NCBI RefSeq assembly: GCF_043555875.1
Contig: NZ_JBIGHW010000004.1
Span: 124,001-188,000, forward strand
Direction of reading: 5' to 3'
Source: Pelomonas margarita
GTDB lineage: Bacteria > Pseudomonadota > Gammaproteobacteria > Burkholderiales > Burkholderiaceae_C
DNA length: 64,000 bases
The notes beneath the pieces are model-generated. The model saw nothing but the letters and a program-made list of their open reading frames with translations, searched no databases and had not been told where the DNA came from. Made by a program: the position numbers and the translations under genes. Positions 23,957-32,249 of this stretch are shown piece after piece. Each line of letters opens with the position of its first letter. Within the stretch, counting starts at the first letter, position 1.

Positions 23957-25254
23957 TGAGCAAGCCCAAAGAGTTTCACTTCAAGCCGCTGAACGTCGGG
24001 CGCTGGATCATCTGGGGCTTCTTCGCGCTGGCCCTGCTGGTCGCGCCGCGCATCTGGACCAGCGGCCTCGCACAGACCATGCTCACGCAGATGGGCATCG
24101 GCATCATTGCCTGCCTGGCCTACAACATTCTGCTCGGCCAGGGCGGCATGCTGAGCTTCGGCCACGCCGTCTATAGCGGCATGGGCGCCTTCCTGGCCAT
24201 CCATGCGCTGAACAAGGTGGGCGCCGGCACGCTGGGCCTGCCGGTCAGCCTGATCCCGCTGGTGGGCGGCATGGCCGGCCTGCTGTGCGCGGTGTTGCTG
24301 GGCTATGTGTCGACGAAGAAGGCCGGCACGCCGTTCGCGATGATCACGCTGGGCATCGGCGAACTGGTGTTCGCGCTGGCGCTGATGCTGCCGGAGTTCT
24401 CGGGCGGCGAGGGCGGCGTTTCCAGCAACCGCGTCATCGGCCAGCCGGTCATGGGCATCTCGTTCGGCCCGCAGATCCAGGTCTACTACCTCGTCGCCGT
24501 CTACTGCTTCGTCTGCACGGCGTTGATGTTTGCGCTGACGCGCACGCCGCTGGGCCGCATGCTGAACGCGGTGCGCGACAACCCCGAGCGCGTCGAGTTC
24601 ATCGGCTACGACACGCACTGGGTGCGCTTCCTCGCGTTCGCGATTTCGGGCTTCTTCGCCGGCATCGCGGGCGGCCTGGGCGCCATCAACACCGAGATCG
24701 TCAACGGCGGCGACGTGCTGCACGCCGCGCGCTCCGGCGCCTTCCTGCTGTTCACCTTCCTGGGCGGCGCGATGTTCTTCTTCGGGCCCATCATCGGCGC
24801 GGTGCTGATGGTGTTCTGTGGCGTCATGCTGGCCGAGCTGACCAAGGCCTGGCTGCTGTACCTGGGCCTGGTGTTCCTGTTTATGGTCATGTACGCGCCT
24901 GGCGGCGTGGCCAGCCTGATCCTGATGAACCTGCGTGTCGCGGCCTTTGGCAAGCTGGGCAAGATCTGGACGTCCTACCTGGCCCTGGGCGGCGCGGCGC
25001 TGGCCGCGCTGGTGGGCGCGGCGGCCATGATCGAGATGCTCTACCACCGCCAGCTCAACGAGGCGCTGGGCCCCGAGCTGCGTTTCATGGGCGCAACGTT
25101 GAACAGCTCGGGTGTGGACGCCTGGTTCGGCGCCGGCTTCATGATCATCGTTGGCGTTGGCCTGTTCGAACTCGCGCGACGGCACTATGTGCACCAGTGG
25201 GGCGAGATCCAGGAAGACATCGAAAAAGAGATCAAGCGGAGGGAAGCGCTGTGA
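23956..25254 (+). CDS. livM: Branched-chain-type ABC permease LivM
   Basis: A 432-residue inner-membrane permease, start ATG 23956. LivM signatures include CLAYNILLGQGGMLSFGHAVY, the coupling-helix region RTPLGRMLNAVRDNPERVEFIGYD, and FFAGIAGGLGAI. It is longer than the roughly 320-residue basic form because of extra C-terminal membrane segments after residue 330, ending in a charged tail. It overlaps livH by one base and livG by four. Confidence 0.93.
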   Translation: MSKPKEFHFKPLNVGRWIIWGFFALALLVAPRIWTSGLAQTMLTQMGIGIIACLAYNILLGQGGMLSFGHAVYSGMGAFLAIHALNKVGAGTLGLPVSLIPLVGGMAGLLCAVLLGYVSTKKAGTPFAMITLGIGELVFALALMLPEFSGGEGGVSSNRVIGQPVMGISFGPQIQVYYLVAVYCFVCTALMFALTRTPLGRMLNAVRDNPERVEFIGYDTHWVRFLAFAISGFFAGIAGGLGAINTEIVNGGDVLHAARSGAFLLFTFLGGAMFFFGPIIGAVLMVFCGVMLAELTKAWLLYLGLVFLFMVMYAPGGVASLILMNLRVAAFGKLGKIWTSYLALGGAALAALVGAAAMIEMLYHRQLNEALGPELRFMGATLNSSGVDAWFGAGFMIIVGVGLFELARRHYVHQWGEIQEDIEKEIKRREAL

Positions 25255-26024
25255 GCAGTTACGCCCTCGAACTGCGCGACGTGCGCAAGAGTTTCGGCAA
25301 GAGCGAGATCATTCGCGGCGCCAACCTGGCCGTGCAGGCTGGCGAGCGCGTCGCCATCATTGGCCCCAACGGCGCCGGCAAGAGCACGTTGTTCAACCTC
25401 ATCAGCGGCCGCTTTGCGCCGACCTCGGGTGAAATCCACCTGCACGGTTCCCGCATCGACGGCCGCAAGCCCTACGAGATCAACCGCCAGGGCCTGTCGC
25501 GCAGCTTCCAGGTGTCCAACCTGTTCACGCGGCTGTCGGTGTTCGAGAACATCCGCTGCGCCGTGCTGTGGAGTCTGGGCCATCGCTACGCGTTCTGGAA
25601 GTTTCTGGCCGACCTGGAGGACGCCAACGACCGCGCTGAAGCCATCCTGGAAATGATCAAGCTCGACAAGCGCCGCGACGTGCTGGCCATGAACCTCACC
25701 TACGCCGAGGCGCGGGCGCTGGAGATCGGCATCACTATCGCCGGTGGGTCCAGCGTCATCCTGCTGGACGAACCCACCGCCGGCATGAGCAAGAGCGAGA
25801 CCAAGCGCTTCATCCAGCTCATCCGTGAGGTCACCGTGGGCAAGACGCTGCTGACCGTGGAGCACGACATGGGCGTCGTCTTCGGCCTGGCCGACAAGAT
25901 CGCGGTGCTGGTCTACGGCGAGGTCATCGCCTTCGACACGCCCGACGCCGTGCGCGCGAATGCGCGAGTGCAGGAGGCCTATCTGGGCTCCGTGCTGGCA
26001 GAAACACAGGCGGCGGCAGCATGA
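25251..26024 (+). CDS. livG: ABC transporter ATP-binding protein LivG (degenerate signature motif)
   Basis: A 257-residue ATPase. The start is GTG 25251, overlapping the livM stop (GTGA), with GGAGGG upstream. Walker A GPNGAGKST, Walker B VILLDEPTAG and the H-loop VEHDM are normal. The signature motif, usually LSYGE or LSGGQ, reads LTYAE (149-153), so the key glycine is replaced by alanine. As the signature of LivG faces the Walker A of LivF, this matters together with the LivF change. It overlaps livF by four bases (ATGA). Confidence 0.93.
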   Translation: MSSYALELRDVRKSFGKSEIIRGANLAVQAGERVAIIGPNGAGKSTLFNLISGRFAPTSGEIHLHGSRIDGRKPYEINRQGLSRSFQVSNLFTRLSVFENIRCAVLWSLGHRYAFWKFLADLEDANDRAEAILEMIKLDKRRDVLAMNLTYAEARALEIGITIAGGSSVILLDEPTAGMSKSETKRFIQLIREVTVGKTLLTVEHDMGVVFGLADKIAVLVYGEVIAFDTPDAVRANARVQEAYLGSVLAETQAAAA

Positions 26025-26731
26025 CCCAGCAACGCACACTCAAGCTGGACAACGTCCACGCCTTCTACGGTAAGAGCCATGTGCTGCACGGCGTGAGCCT
26101 TCAGGTGAACCCGGGCGAGATCGTCAGTCTGCTGGGCCGCAACGGCGCCGGCCGCTCGACCATGGTCAAGACCATCATGGGCCAGGTCGACGCCAAGGGC
26201 TCGGTGCGGTGGGGCGACGAGGAGCTCGTGGGCCGCGAGGCCTACGAGATCGCGCACCTGGGCATCGGCTACGTGCCCGAGAACCGCGACATATTTCCCA
26301 AGCTCACCGTGCACCAGAACCTGATGCTGGGCGAGAAGGGCAAGCAGGCCAAGCCGCGCTGGAGCTTCGACGACATGTACCGCATGTTCCCGCGGCTCAA
26401 GGAGCGCCAGCACACCGAGGCCGGCGTGCTGTCGGGCGGCGAGCAGCAGATGCTCACGCTGTGTCGCACGCTGATGGGCGACCCTGACCTCATCATGATC
26501 GACGAACCCACCGAGGGCCTGGCGCCCAAGATCGTCGAACTGGTGGCGGAGTACCTGAAGGAGCTCAAGAACCGCGGCATCGCCGTGCTGCTGGTCGAAC
26601 AGAAGCTGGCCATCGCGCTGGAGATCTCCGAGCGCTGCTACGTGATGGGCCACGGCCGCATCGTCTTCGAGGGCTCGCCGGCCGAGCTGCGCGGCAATGC
26701 CTACATCCGCAAGGAGTGGCTGGAGGTCTGA
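26021..26731 (+). CDS. livF: ABC transporter ATP-binding protein LivF (Walker A Lys to Arg)
   Basis: A 236-residue ATPase, last gene of the importer operon. The signature LSGGEQQ and Walker B LIMIDEPTEGL are intact. The Walker A reads GRNGAGRST, with Arg45 (codon CGC at 26153-26155) in place of the nucleotide-binding lysine, and the H-loop position is Gln (LLVEQKL), which is common in LivF proteins. I recall Arg at this site in other betaproteobacterial LivF proteins, so it is probably not a sequencing error. It ends 23 bp from a convergent gene. Confidence 0.93.
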   Translation: MTQQRTLKLDNVHAFYGKSHVLHGVSLQVNPGEIVSLLGRNGAGRSTMVKTIMGQVDAKGSVRWGDEELVGREAYEIAHLGIGYVPENRDIFPKLTVHQNLMLGEKGKQAKPRWSFDDMYRMFPRLKERQHTEAGVLSGGEQQMLTLCRTLMGDPDLIMIDEPTEGLAPKIVELVAEYLKELKNRGIAVLLVEQKLAIALEISERCYVMGHGRIVFEGSPAELRGNAYIRKEWLEV

Positions 26732-26754
26732 CAGGCCTGCGCCCCTTCAGAACC

Positions 26755-27261
26755 TCACACCGGCAGGCCCAGGTTCTGGCGCGCGGCCTCGGCGAGGTCG
26801 CCGCCGTTGCGGCCTGTCTGCGGGAACAGCGCGGTGCCCACGCGCACGCCCAGCTGGATGAGCCTGCTCTCCACGCAGTAGGTGCCGCGCAGCGCCTGCG
26901 TCAGGCGTTGCTCCACCAGGCGTGCCTCGGCGGCGCCGGCCGCCAGCAACAGCACGGCGAAGGCCGTGCCGCCCATGTAGACCACCTCGTCCGTGCCGCG
27001 CACGCGGTTGCGCAGGCGCAGGCTGACGGTCTGGATCAGCGCGTCGTGTTCGGCGGCGCTGCGTTCGGCGTTGGTCTGCAGGGGCGCGTCCGCCTCGATC
27101 CACAGCAGCGCCAACTGGCCGTTCTCGCGGCGGCACTGTGCAAACTGGCGCGACACACGCAGGCCGAACGCCGCTGTGGACTCCGCCTGCGGCAGCCTCG
27201 ACGGGCTGCCGGCGCGGGGGGCGGGGCTGGAGGCGGGGGTGATCAGGGGCGCTGGAGACAT
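26755..27261 (-). CDS. GGDEF-like protein with degenerate active site
   Basis: A 168-residue cytoplasmic protein. The C-terminal two thirds follow the GGDEF fold (ALLWIEADAP..., a helix, RLRNRVRGTDEVVYMGGTAFAVLLL..., RLTQALRG, LGVRVGTALFPQTG, GGDLAEAARQNL). The active-site turn is GGTAF in place of GGDEF, so diguanylate cyclase activity is unlikely; it might bind nucleotide or a protein. The start MSPAPLITPASS is my choice. It is convergent with livF and divergent from the ECF sigma gene, with 244 bp between them and no certain promoter. Confidence 0.65.
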   Translation of the reverse strand: MSPAPLITPASSPAPRAGSPSRLPQAESTAAFGLRVSRQFAQCRRENGQLALLWIEADAPLQTNAERSAAEHDALIQTVSLRLRNRVRGTDEVVYMGGTAFAVLLLAAGAAEARLVEQRLTQALRGTYCVESRLIQLGVRVGTALFPQTGRNGGDLAEAARQNLGLPV

Positions 27262-27505
27262 GGTGGTGTCGAGGTGGAGGCTGGCGGGGTGCGCCGTGGG
27301 CCAGCGCGCCGTGTCGGGTGAGCGTCGATGGCGATCCGGCCCCGGCTGTCGCCGCCTCCCGGGCCTCAATCGCCACCAACCCTCCATCTGTTAAACGGGG
27401 GCGTGCGACGAAACCCGACATCAGCGGTAAAAATTTTTCTGCGAGAACTGTGGCGGCGGCGACCGTCGGGGTGGTCGCCTGCCACCAGCCGGTAGAGTCC
27501 GGGCC

Positions 27506-28057
27506 GTGCAAGACATCACCCTGTTGCTACAGGCTGCCCGCCAGGGCGACCGCGACGCCGCCGATGCGGTGGTGGCGCAGCTGTACACCGACCTGCAGCG
27601 GCTCGCGCGGCGCCATGTGCGCCAGGCTGGACACATGACGCTGCTGGACACCACCGCGCTGGTGCATGAGGCCTGGTTGCGGCTGGCCGGGGGCGACGGC
27701 AAGGACTTCCCCGACCGCCGTCACTTTCTGGCCTATGCCGCCCAGGCCATGCGCTCCGTCGTCATCGACCTTGTGCGCGCCCGCCAGGCCGAGCGCCGCG
27801 GTGGCGGCCAGCAACACCTGACGCTGGACACGCTGCTCGCCGAGCAGCTGCCGCACGGGGATGACACATTGCTGCGCGTGCACGAGGCGCTGGACGAGCT
27901 CGCGCAGCTGGAGCCCCGCCTCGCTCAGGTGGTGGAGATGCGCTACTTCGCCGGCCTGCGTGAGCAGGAGATCGCCGAAGCCTTGGGCGTCACCGAGCGC
28001 ACCGTGCAACGCGACTGGCAGAAGGCGCGGCTGTTCCTCTCGATGAGCCTGGGCTGA
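27506..28057 (+). CDS. ECF sigma factor paired with Ser/Thr kinase (ECF43-like)
   Basis: A 183-residue sigma-70-type factor starting at GTG 27506. Region 2 covers about residues 15-85 (LYTDLQRLARRHVR, LVHEAWLRLAG, RHFLAYAAQAMRSVVIDLVR) and region 4 about 120-180 (RLAQVVEMRYFAGLREQEIAEALGVTERTVQRDWQKAR). The 'DTTALVHEAWLRL' and 'RTVQRDW' patterns fit the TIGR02999/ECF43 group, members of which lie beside protein kinases rather than anti-sigma factors. The kinase gene starts three bases after the stop. Control by kinase phosphorylation is therefore inferred. Confidence 0.88.
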   Translation: MQDITLLLQAARQGDRDAADAVVAQLYTDLQRLARRHVRQAGHMTLLDTTALVHEAWLRLAGGDGKDFPDRRHFLAYAAQAMRSVVIDLVRARQAERRGGGQQHLTLDTLLAEQLPHGDDTLLRVHEALDELAQLEPRLAQVVEMRYFAGLREQEIAEALGVTERTVQRDWQKARLFLSMSLG

Positions 28058-28060
28058 CAC

Positions 28061-30754
28061 ATGAAACCGCTGGACAAGGGCCGCTGGCTCGCCCTGAGCC
28101 CGCTGCTGGACGAATTGCTGGACCTGGACCCCGCCGACCGCGCGGCCCGCCTGGAGGCGCTGCAGGCCCGCGACCCGGAGACGGCCGCCGAGCTGCGCGA
28201 CCTGCTGGCCCGCGCCGACGGCCTGGAGCAGCAGGGCTTCATGGCCGCGCCCGCGGTGGACCTGCTCCAGCCAGGGCTGGCCGGCGCTGCCGCCGCCCCG
28301 CCGTTGCCCGACCTCGCCGGCCAGGCCATCGGCCCCTATGTGCTGGAGCGCCAGCTGGGGCAGGGCGGCATGGGCACGGTCTGGCTGGCGCGCCGGGCTG
28401 ACGGGCGCTTCGAGGGCCGGGTGGCCGTCAAGTTCCTGATGGCCGGCCTGCTGGGCCAGCACGACAGCGGCCGTTTCGCGCGTGAGGGGGAGATCCTCGC
28501 CCGCCTGTCCCACCCGCACATCGCGCGCCTGCTGGACGCCGGCCTGCACCAGGGCCAGCAGCCCTACCTCGTGCTGGAGTACGTGGATGGCCAGCCCATC
28601 GACGTCTACTGCCGCGTGCAGCAGCTGGACGTGCAGGCGCGGGTGCACCTGTTCCTGGACGTGCTGGCCGCAGTGGCCCATGCGCACGCGCGGCTCATCC
28701 TGCACCGCGACCTCAAGCCCAGCAACATCCTCGTCACGCCCGCGGGCGATGTGAAGCTGCTGGACTTCGGCATCGCCAAGCTGCTGGGCGATGCCACCGA
28801 GGCCAGCCAGGGCGCGGCGGCCACCGAGCTCACGCGCCGTGCCGGCAGCGCCTTCACGCCGCAGTTCGCGGCGCCCGAGCAGGTGCAGCAGGCCGACGTG
28901 ACGACGGCCACTGACGTCTACGCCCTGGGCGTGCTGCTCTACCTGCTGCTGGGCGGCAGCCACCCCACGGCGGACGACACGCAGACGCAGCTGGACCGGC
29001 TCAAGGCGGTGGTGGAGCACGTGCCCAAGCGGCTGTCCGATGCCGCAGCCGGCCAGCCCGACGAGGCCATCGCCCGCCAGGCCCGCGAGCTGCGCGGCGA
29101 CCTGGACACCATCGTCGCCAAGGCGCTGAAGAAGTCGCCCGCCGACCGCTATGCCAACGCGCAGGCCATGGCCGACGACCTGCAACGCTGGCTGCACCAC
29201 GAGCCCATCAGCGCGCGGCCGGACAGCCGGCTCTATGTGTTGAACCGCTTCGTGCGGCGGCATCGGTTGGCCGTGGCCACCTCCAGTTTGGCCGTGCTGT
29301 CCCTGGTCGGCCTCACGGGAGTCAGCGTCATTCAGGCGCGGCGTGCCGAGCTTGCCGAGCAGCAAGCCCAGATTCGCCGCCTGCAGGCGGAAGACTTGCT
29401 GGGATACATGGTGGGCGAACTGGCCGACAAGCTGCGGCCAATTGGCCGGCTGGAGCTGCTGGATAGCGTCGGCCGCAAGGCCCAGGGCTTGCTGTCACAG
29501 AGCCCGGAGCTCAGCGTGGTCGAGCGTGTACAGCGTGCCAAGGCGTTGGCTGTCATCGGTGAAGTACGGGTCGCCAAACATGAATTCAGTGAGGCGTTGC
29601 AGGCTTTCGACCGCGTCGAGGCTCTGCTGCCCGGAGAGCCACCGGACGACGGTCTAGTGGCCGATTGGTACAAGACTCAAGGGGCTGCCGCCTTCTGGCG
29701 TGGAGAGGTCGCCCGACTGGAACGCAAGCTGGAGCTGCAGCAGACGGCTTGGCTCGCATACCGTGACATTGCCGAGCGGTGGCGGCGACGCGAACCTGCC
29801 AATTCAGCGGCGCTATCCGAAGTGTCGGCCGCGCACGTGAACCTAGGTTCTCTAGCGCTGCGATACGGTCAACTCGCGGCCGCGGAGCGATCATTCCAGT
29901 CCTCGCTGGACATCAAGAGCCGGCTGCTGCAGGAGCGCCCGGAGGATGCGGAGCTGTTGGCGAGTTGGGCAAACAACATGAGCTGGCTGGGTTCGGCGCT
30001 GACTCAGGCCGGGCGTTGGCGACGCGCGGCGGAGCATTACGCGGCGGGGCTGCAGCGGCTTGCACAGGCGAGAGCGCGTCAGCCGCAGGACATGGCCTGG
30101 CTGCAGACAGAAGTTGATCTGCAACTGCGGCTTGCTGAGGCTTACAGGGAACTTCAGCAACCGGCGCAGTCAGCGCTGCAGGCGGCAGCAGACGGCGCGC
30201 AGGCCTTGGTGCGCGGGGACCCCAGCAACCAGGCTTGGCAATTGCGGCAGCTGCTTGCTGCAGCTGTTGCGCTGGGTGATGTGGCCGATGGCGGCGTCGG
30301 CCGTGCTGATCGTGCATTGGCGTTGCTGGATGCGCTGGCGGCCCAGCGCGGGGGCAAAGGTGCGCCGGATTCGACGCTCGCACGCCAGGTCGGCTTATTG
30401 GCGCTGGCTTGCGAGCGTGAGTGTGTGAAGACGCTCGGCGCCCGCTTTCGCGTCCATCGTGAGCGGGTGACGCGGGCCCTGCTCGCCGCTCGAACGCGCA
30501 GTTCGCACGATTTCCAGCTGCTGGAGGCTGCCGTTCGCCTTGAACTGCTGACACCCGTGTCTACAGTCGGCGCCGAACGCGATGCTTGCAAGCGTGCTGC
30601 AGCAATGCTGGATGACCGCCCCGGATGGAAGCAAGTCCATGCAGAGCTGACTCGTCAGTGGCTTCGCGTGGACGCCTGCCTTCGCGTAAGCGCTGCTGCG
30701 AATGCCGAAGCCGAGACTGCACGGCAGTGGCTGGATGCACAGCGCGAGCGTTGA
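28061..30754 (+). CDS. Membrane Ser/Thr protein kinase with TPR-like C-terminal region
   Basis: An 897-residue kinase. The domain begins near residue 93: glycine loop LGQGGMG, catalytic K124, HRDLKPSN (D217), DFG (235-237) and APEQ are all canonical. A membrane helix lies at about 402-424, followed by a long helical TPR-like region (residues about 440-870). Topology implies a cytoplasmic kinase and an extracytoplasmic helical sensor. From about 29340 on, codon use is less GC-biased than in the kinase half. It is coupled to the ECF sigma gene upstream; a small orphan gene follows. Confidence 0.9.
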   Translation: MKPLDKGRWLALSPLLDELLDLDPADRAARLEALQARDPETAAELRDLLARADGLEQQGFMAAPAVDLLQPGLAGAAAAPPLPDLAGQAIGPYVLERQLGQGGMGTVWLARRADGRFEGRVAVKFLMAGLLGQHDSGRFAREGEILARLSHPHIARLLDAGLHQGQQPYLVLEYVDGQPIDVYCRVQQLDVQARVHLFLDVLAAVAHAHARLILHRDLKPSNILVTPAGDVKLLDFGIAKLLGDATEASQGAAATELTRRAGSAFTPQFAAPEQVQQADVTTATDVYALGVLLYLLLGGSHPTADDTQTQLDRLKAVVEHVPKRLSDAAAGQPDEAIARQARELRGDLDTIVAKALKKSPADRYANAQAMADDLQRWLHHEPISARPDSRLYVLNRFVRRHRLAVATSSLAVLSLVGLTGVSVIQARRAELAEQQAQIRRLQAEDLLGYMVGELADKLRPIGRLELLDSVGRKAQGLLSQSPELSVVERVQRAKALAVIGEVRVAKHEFSEALQAFDRVEALLPGEPPDDGLVADWYKTQGAAAFWRGEVARLERKLELQQTAWLAYRDIAERWRRREPANSAALSEVSAAHVNLGSLALRYGQLAAAERSFQSSLDIKSRLLQERPEDAELLASWANNMSWLGSALTQAGRWRRAAEHYAAGLQRLAQARARQPQDMAWLQTEVDLQLRLAEAYRELQQPAQSALQAAADGAQALVRGDPSNQAWQLRQLLAAAVALGDVADGGVGRADRALALLDALAAQRGGKGAPDSTLARQVGLLALACERECVKTLGARFRVHRERVTRALLAARTRSSHDFQLLEAAVRLELLTPVSTVGAERDACKRAAAMLDDRPGWKQVHAELTRQWLRVDACLRVSAAANAEAETARQWLDAQRER

Positions 30755-30787
30755 GCTGGTAATTGGTTCTCTTCTTGGAAAGCTTCC

Positions 30788-31225
30788 ATGACCACTACCT
30801 ACGTGCCCCCTTATACCGTCACAGTCACCAGCACGCAGGGCGGGCTGGCTGCATGTACCTACATCGATGGCCAAGGCCAAGTGGTACCTGACGGGCAGCC
30901 TCTTCAGACCACGACGCCGCCGAACGAGCCCGGCAGCCTGGAATTTCGCTTCACCGAGACGGTGGTGGATGGGCGTGCTTTGCGCCTGGTGGGTGCGACC
31001 GCCAAGACGATCGGAAATGCCCCGACGCTGCAGCCTTACAACAATTTGTATGCCACGCGTTCACCGGATGACGGGTTCGTTGACACGCTGACCGTGCCCT
31101 GGGTCCCCAACGCGTTCACCTCTCGTGGTGTAGTTCTTCTGTTCGCCCAGTTGGACGACAAGGGGGAGATGCTGAACTTCGTACCGAGCACTGATCCCGA
31201 GGTCCAGAACGGGCCGGATGAATGA
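30788..31225 (+). CDS. Hypothetical protein, beta-rich
   Basis: A 145-residue protein that I do not recognise. It has no signal peptide or membrane segment. Alternating hydrophobic/Thr patterns (YTVTVTSTQGG, FRFTETVVDGRALRLVGATAKTIG, LTVPWVPNAFTSRGVVLLFAQLDDKGEML) and the acidic tail DPEVQNGPDE suggest a small all-beta domain. It lies 33 bp after the kinase gene on the same strand, so it may be cotranscribed with the sigma/kinase pair and could be a substrate or ligand of it (inference). Codon use is less biased than in the core genes. Confidence 0.6.
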   Translation: MTTTYVPPYTVTVTSTQGGLAACTYIDGQGQVVPDGQPLQTTTPPNEPGSLEFRFTETVVDGRALRLVGATAKTIGNAPTLQPYNNLYATRSPDDGFVDTLTVPWVPNAFTSRGVVLLFAQLDDKGEMLNFVPSTDPEVQNGPDE

Positions 31226-31264
31226 AAGACTTCGGCTGCGAGGAGCCTGATGGGAAGGCTGTGT

Positions 31265-31422
31265 CAGCCCAACCCCAGCCCAGTGAGCCGCTTATACCGC
31301 TTCCAAAAATCCGCCGCCAGACTCACATCGCCGCCCACGCGCTGGCCGATGTAGAGCTCCTGGCGGCGTTCTGCTATCTGCGCCCGCAGCCGGTTGGCCA
31401 TGATGTCCAGCAGGCTTCATGC
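31265..31422 (-). pseudogene. Orphan duplicate of the 3' end of the DnaJ-like gene (left copy of direct repeat)
   Basis: On the minus strand this encodes the last 50 or so residues of the DnaJ-like protein at 32250-33092, ending RYKRLTGLGLG plus a stop where the intact gene ends RYQRLRGLGLQ. The core 31309-31411 matches 32298-32400 at 98 of 103 positions. All five differences are synonymous in the DnaJ-like frame. One extra base near 31411-31413 then breaks the frame and similarity stops at 31422, so no complete gene is attached. It lies just before mntA. Confidence 0.85.
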
Positions 31423-31506
31423 AGGCCACGCGCGCGATGCGCTGTGCCCGCGCCGGTGGCGGCAGTTGCTGATGTGAGAATCTGGCGTCGATGTCTGGAA
31501 GGAAGC

Positions 31507-31797
31507 ATGAAGCCCTCAGAAGCCTTGGCCTTGCACGCCGCTGTGATCCGGCAGGTGGTGGAGTCGCACCGAGCGCGCAATGTTCGGGTGTTTGGCTCCG
31601 TGCTGCGAGGTCAGGACGAGGAGGGCAGCGACCTGGACCTCCTGATCGAACCGACCCCGGAAACGACGATGTTCGACATCGGTGCCATTCGTCACCAACT
31701 GGGCCAGTTGCTCGGCGTGTCGGTGGATGTGCTCACGCCCAACGCCCTGCCTGACAAGTTCCGCGCCCAGGTGCTGGCGGAGGCTCGGCCGGTATGA
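31507..31797 (+). CDS. mntA: MntA-type minimal nucleotidyltransferase antitoxin
   Basis: A 96-residue minimal nucleotidyltransferase with the full motif GS-x10-D-x-D (G30, S31, D42, D44) in FGSVLRGQDEEGSDLDLLIE. MntA proteins neutralise their HepT toxin by adding AMP units to a tyrosine. The start ATG 31507 follows GGAAGG and gives the family length. Its stop overlaps the hepT start (ATGA). The module sits between two direct-repeat copies of the 3' end of the DnaJ-like gene. Confidence 0.92.
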   Translation: MKPSEALALHAAVIRQVVESHRARNVRVFGSVLRGQDEEGSDLDLLIEPTPETTMFDIGAIRHQLGQLLGVSVDVLTPNALPDKFRAQVLAEARPV

Positions 31798-32165
31798 GCC
31801 GCGATCCACAGCGCCGTGCAGATTACATCGCGCACATCCTTCAAGCGATCCAGCGCATCAGCACCTATACAAAGGGCATGGACGAGGCGGCGTTCCTGAA
31901 CGATCAACTGGTGCAGGATGCCGTGATTCGTAACTTCGAGATCATCGGCGAGGCCAGCAGCAACATTGAAAAGCACTTCCCCGAGTTTGCGGCCGCTCAT
32001 CCCGAATTGCCACTTTCGTCCGCCTATGAGATGCGCAATGCTGTTGCTCACGGCTATTTCAAGGTGGACTTTGAACTCGTCTGGAAGACGATCCACCGCG
32101 AGCTTCCTGCCCTTCAATCGCAGTTGCTGCGGGTGCAGGCCAGTGGCCATCAACCAGACGTTTGA
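31794..32165 (+). CDS. hepT: HepT-type RNase toxin (HEPN domain)
   Basis: A 123-residue HEPN protein with the RNase motif R-x4-H-x-Y complete: R81, H86, Y88 (RNAVAHGY). HepT degrades RNA when not AMPylated by MntA; the tyrosine of the motif is the known modification site in studied pairs. Signature IGEASSNIEKHFPEF is typical. It overlaps mntA by four bases and ends 84 bp before the convergent DnaJ-like gene. Both motif sets are intact, so the pair looks functional. Confidence 0.92.
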   Translation: MSRDPQRRADYIAHILQAIQRISTYTKGMDEAAFLNDQLVQDAVIRNFEIIGEASSNIEKHFPEFAAAHPELPLSSAYEMRNAVAHGYFKVDFELVWKTIHRELPALQSQLLRVQASGHQPDV

Positions 32166-32249
32166 GTGGCTGCCACGGGAGCGGGTCCAAACTCCGAGTT
32201 GGGTGGGCGCCAACGGGCACCCGTGACCATCGTGGGGTAGGGCGAGGTC

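Noticed and set aside
31222..31506. Upstream extension of mntA by 95 codons
   Set aside because: The extension translates the duplicated DnaJ-like 3' end from the wrong strand, and a good ribosome site and the family start are at 31507.
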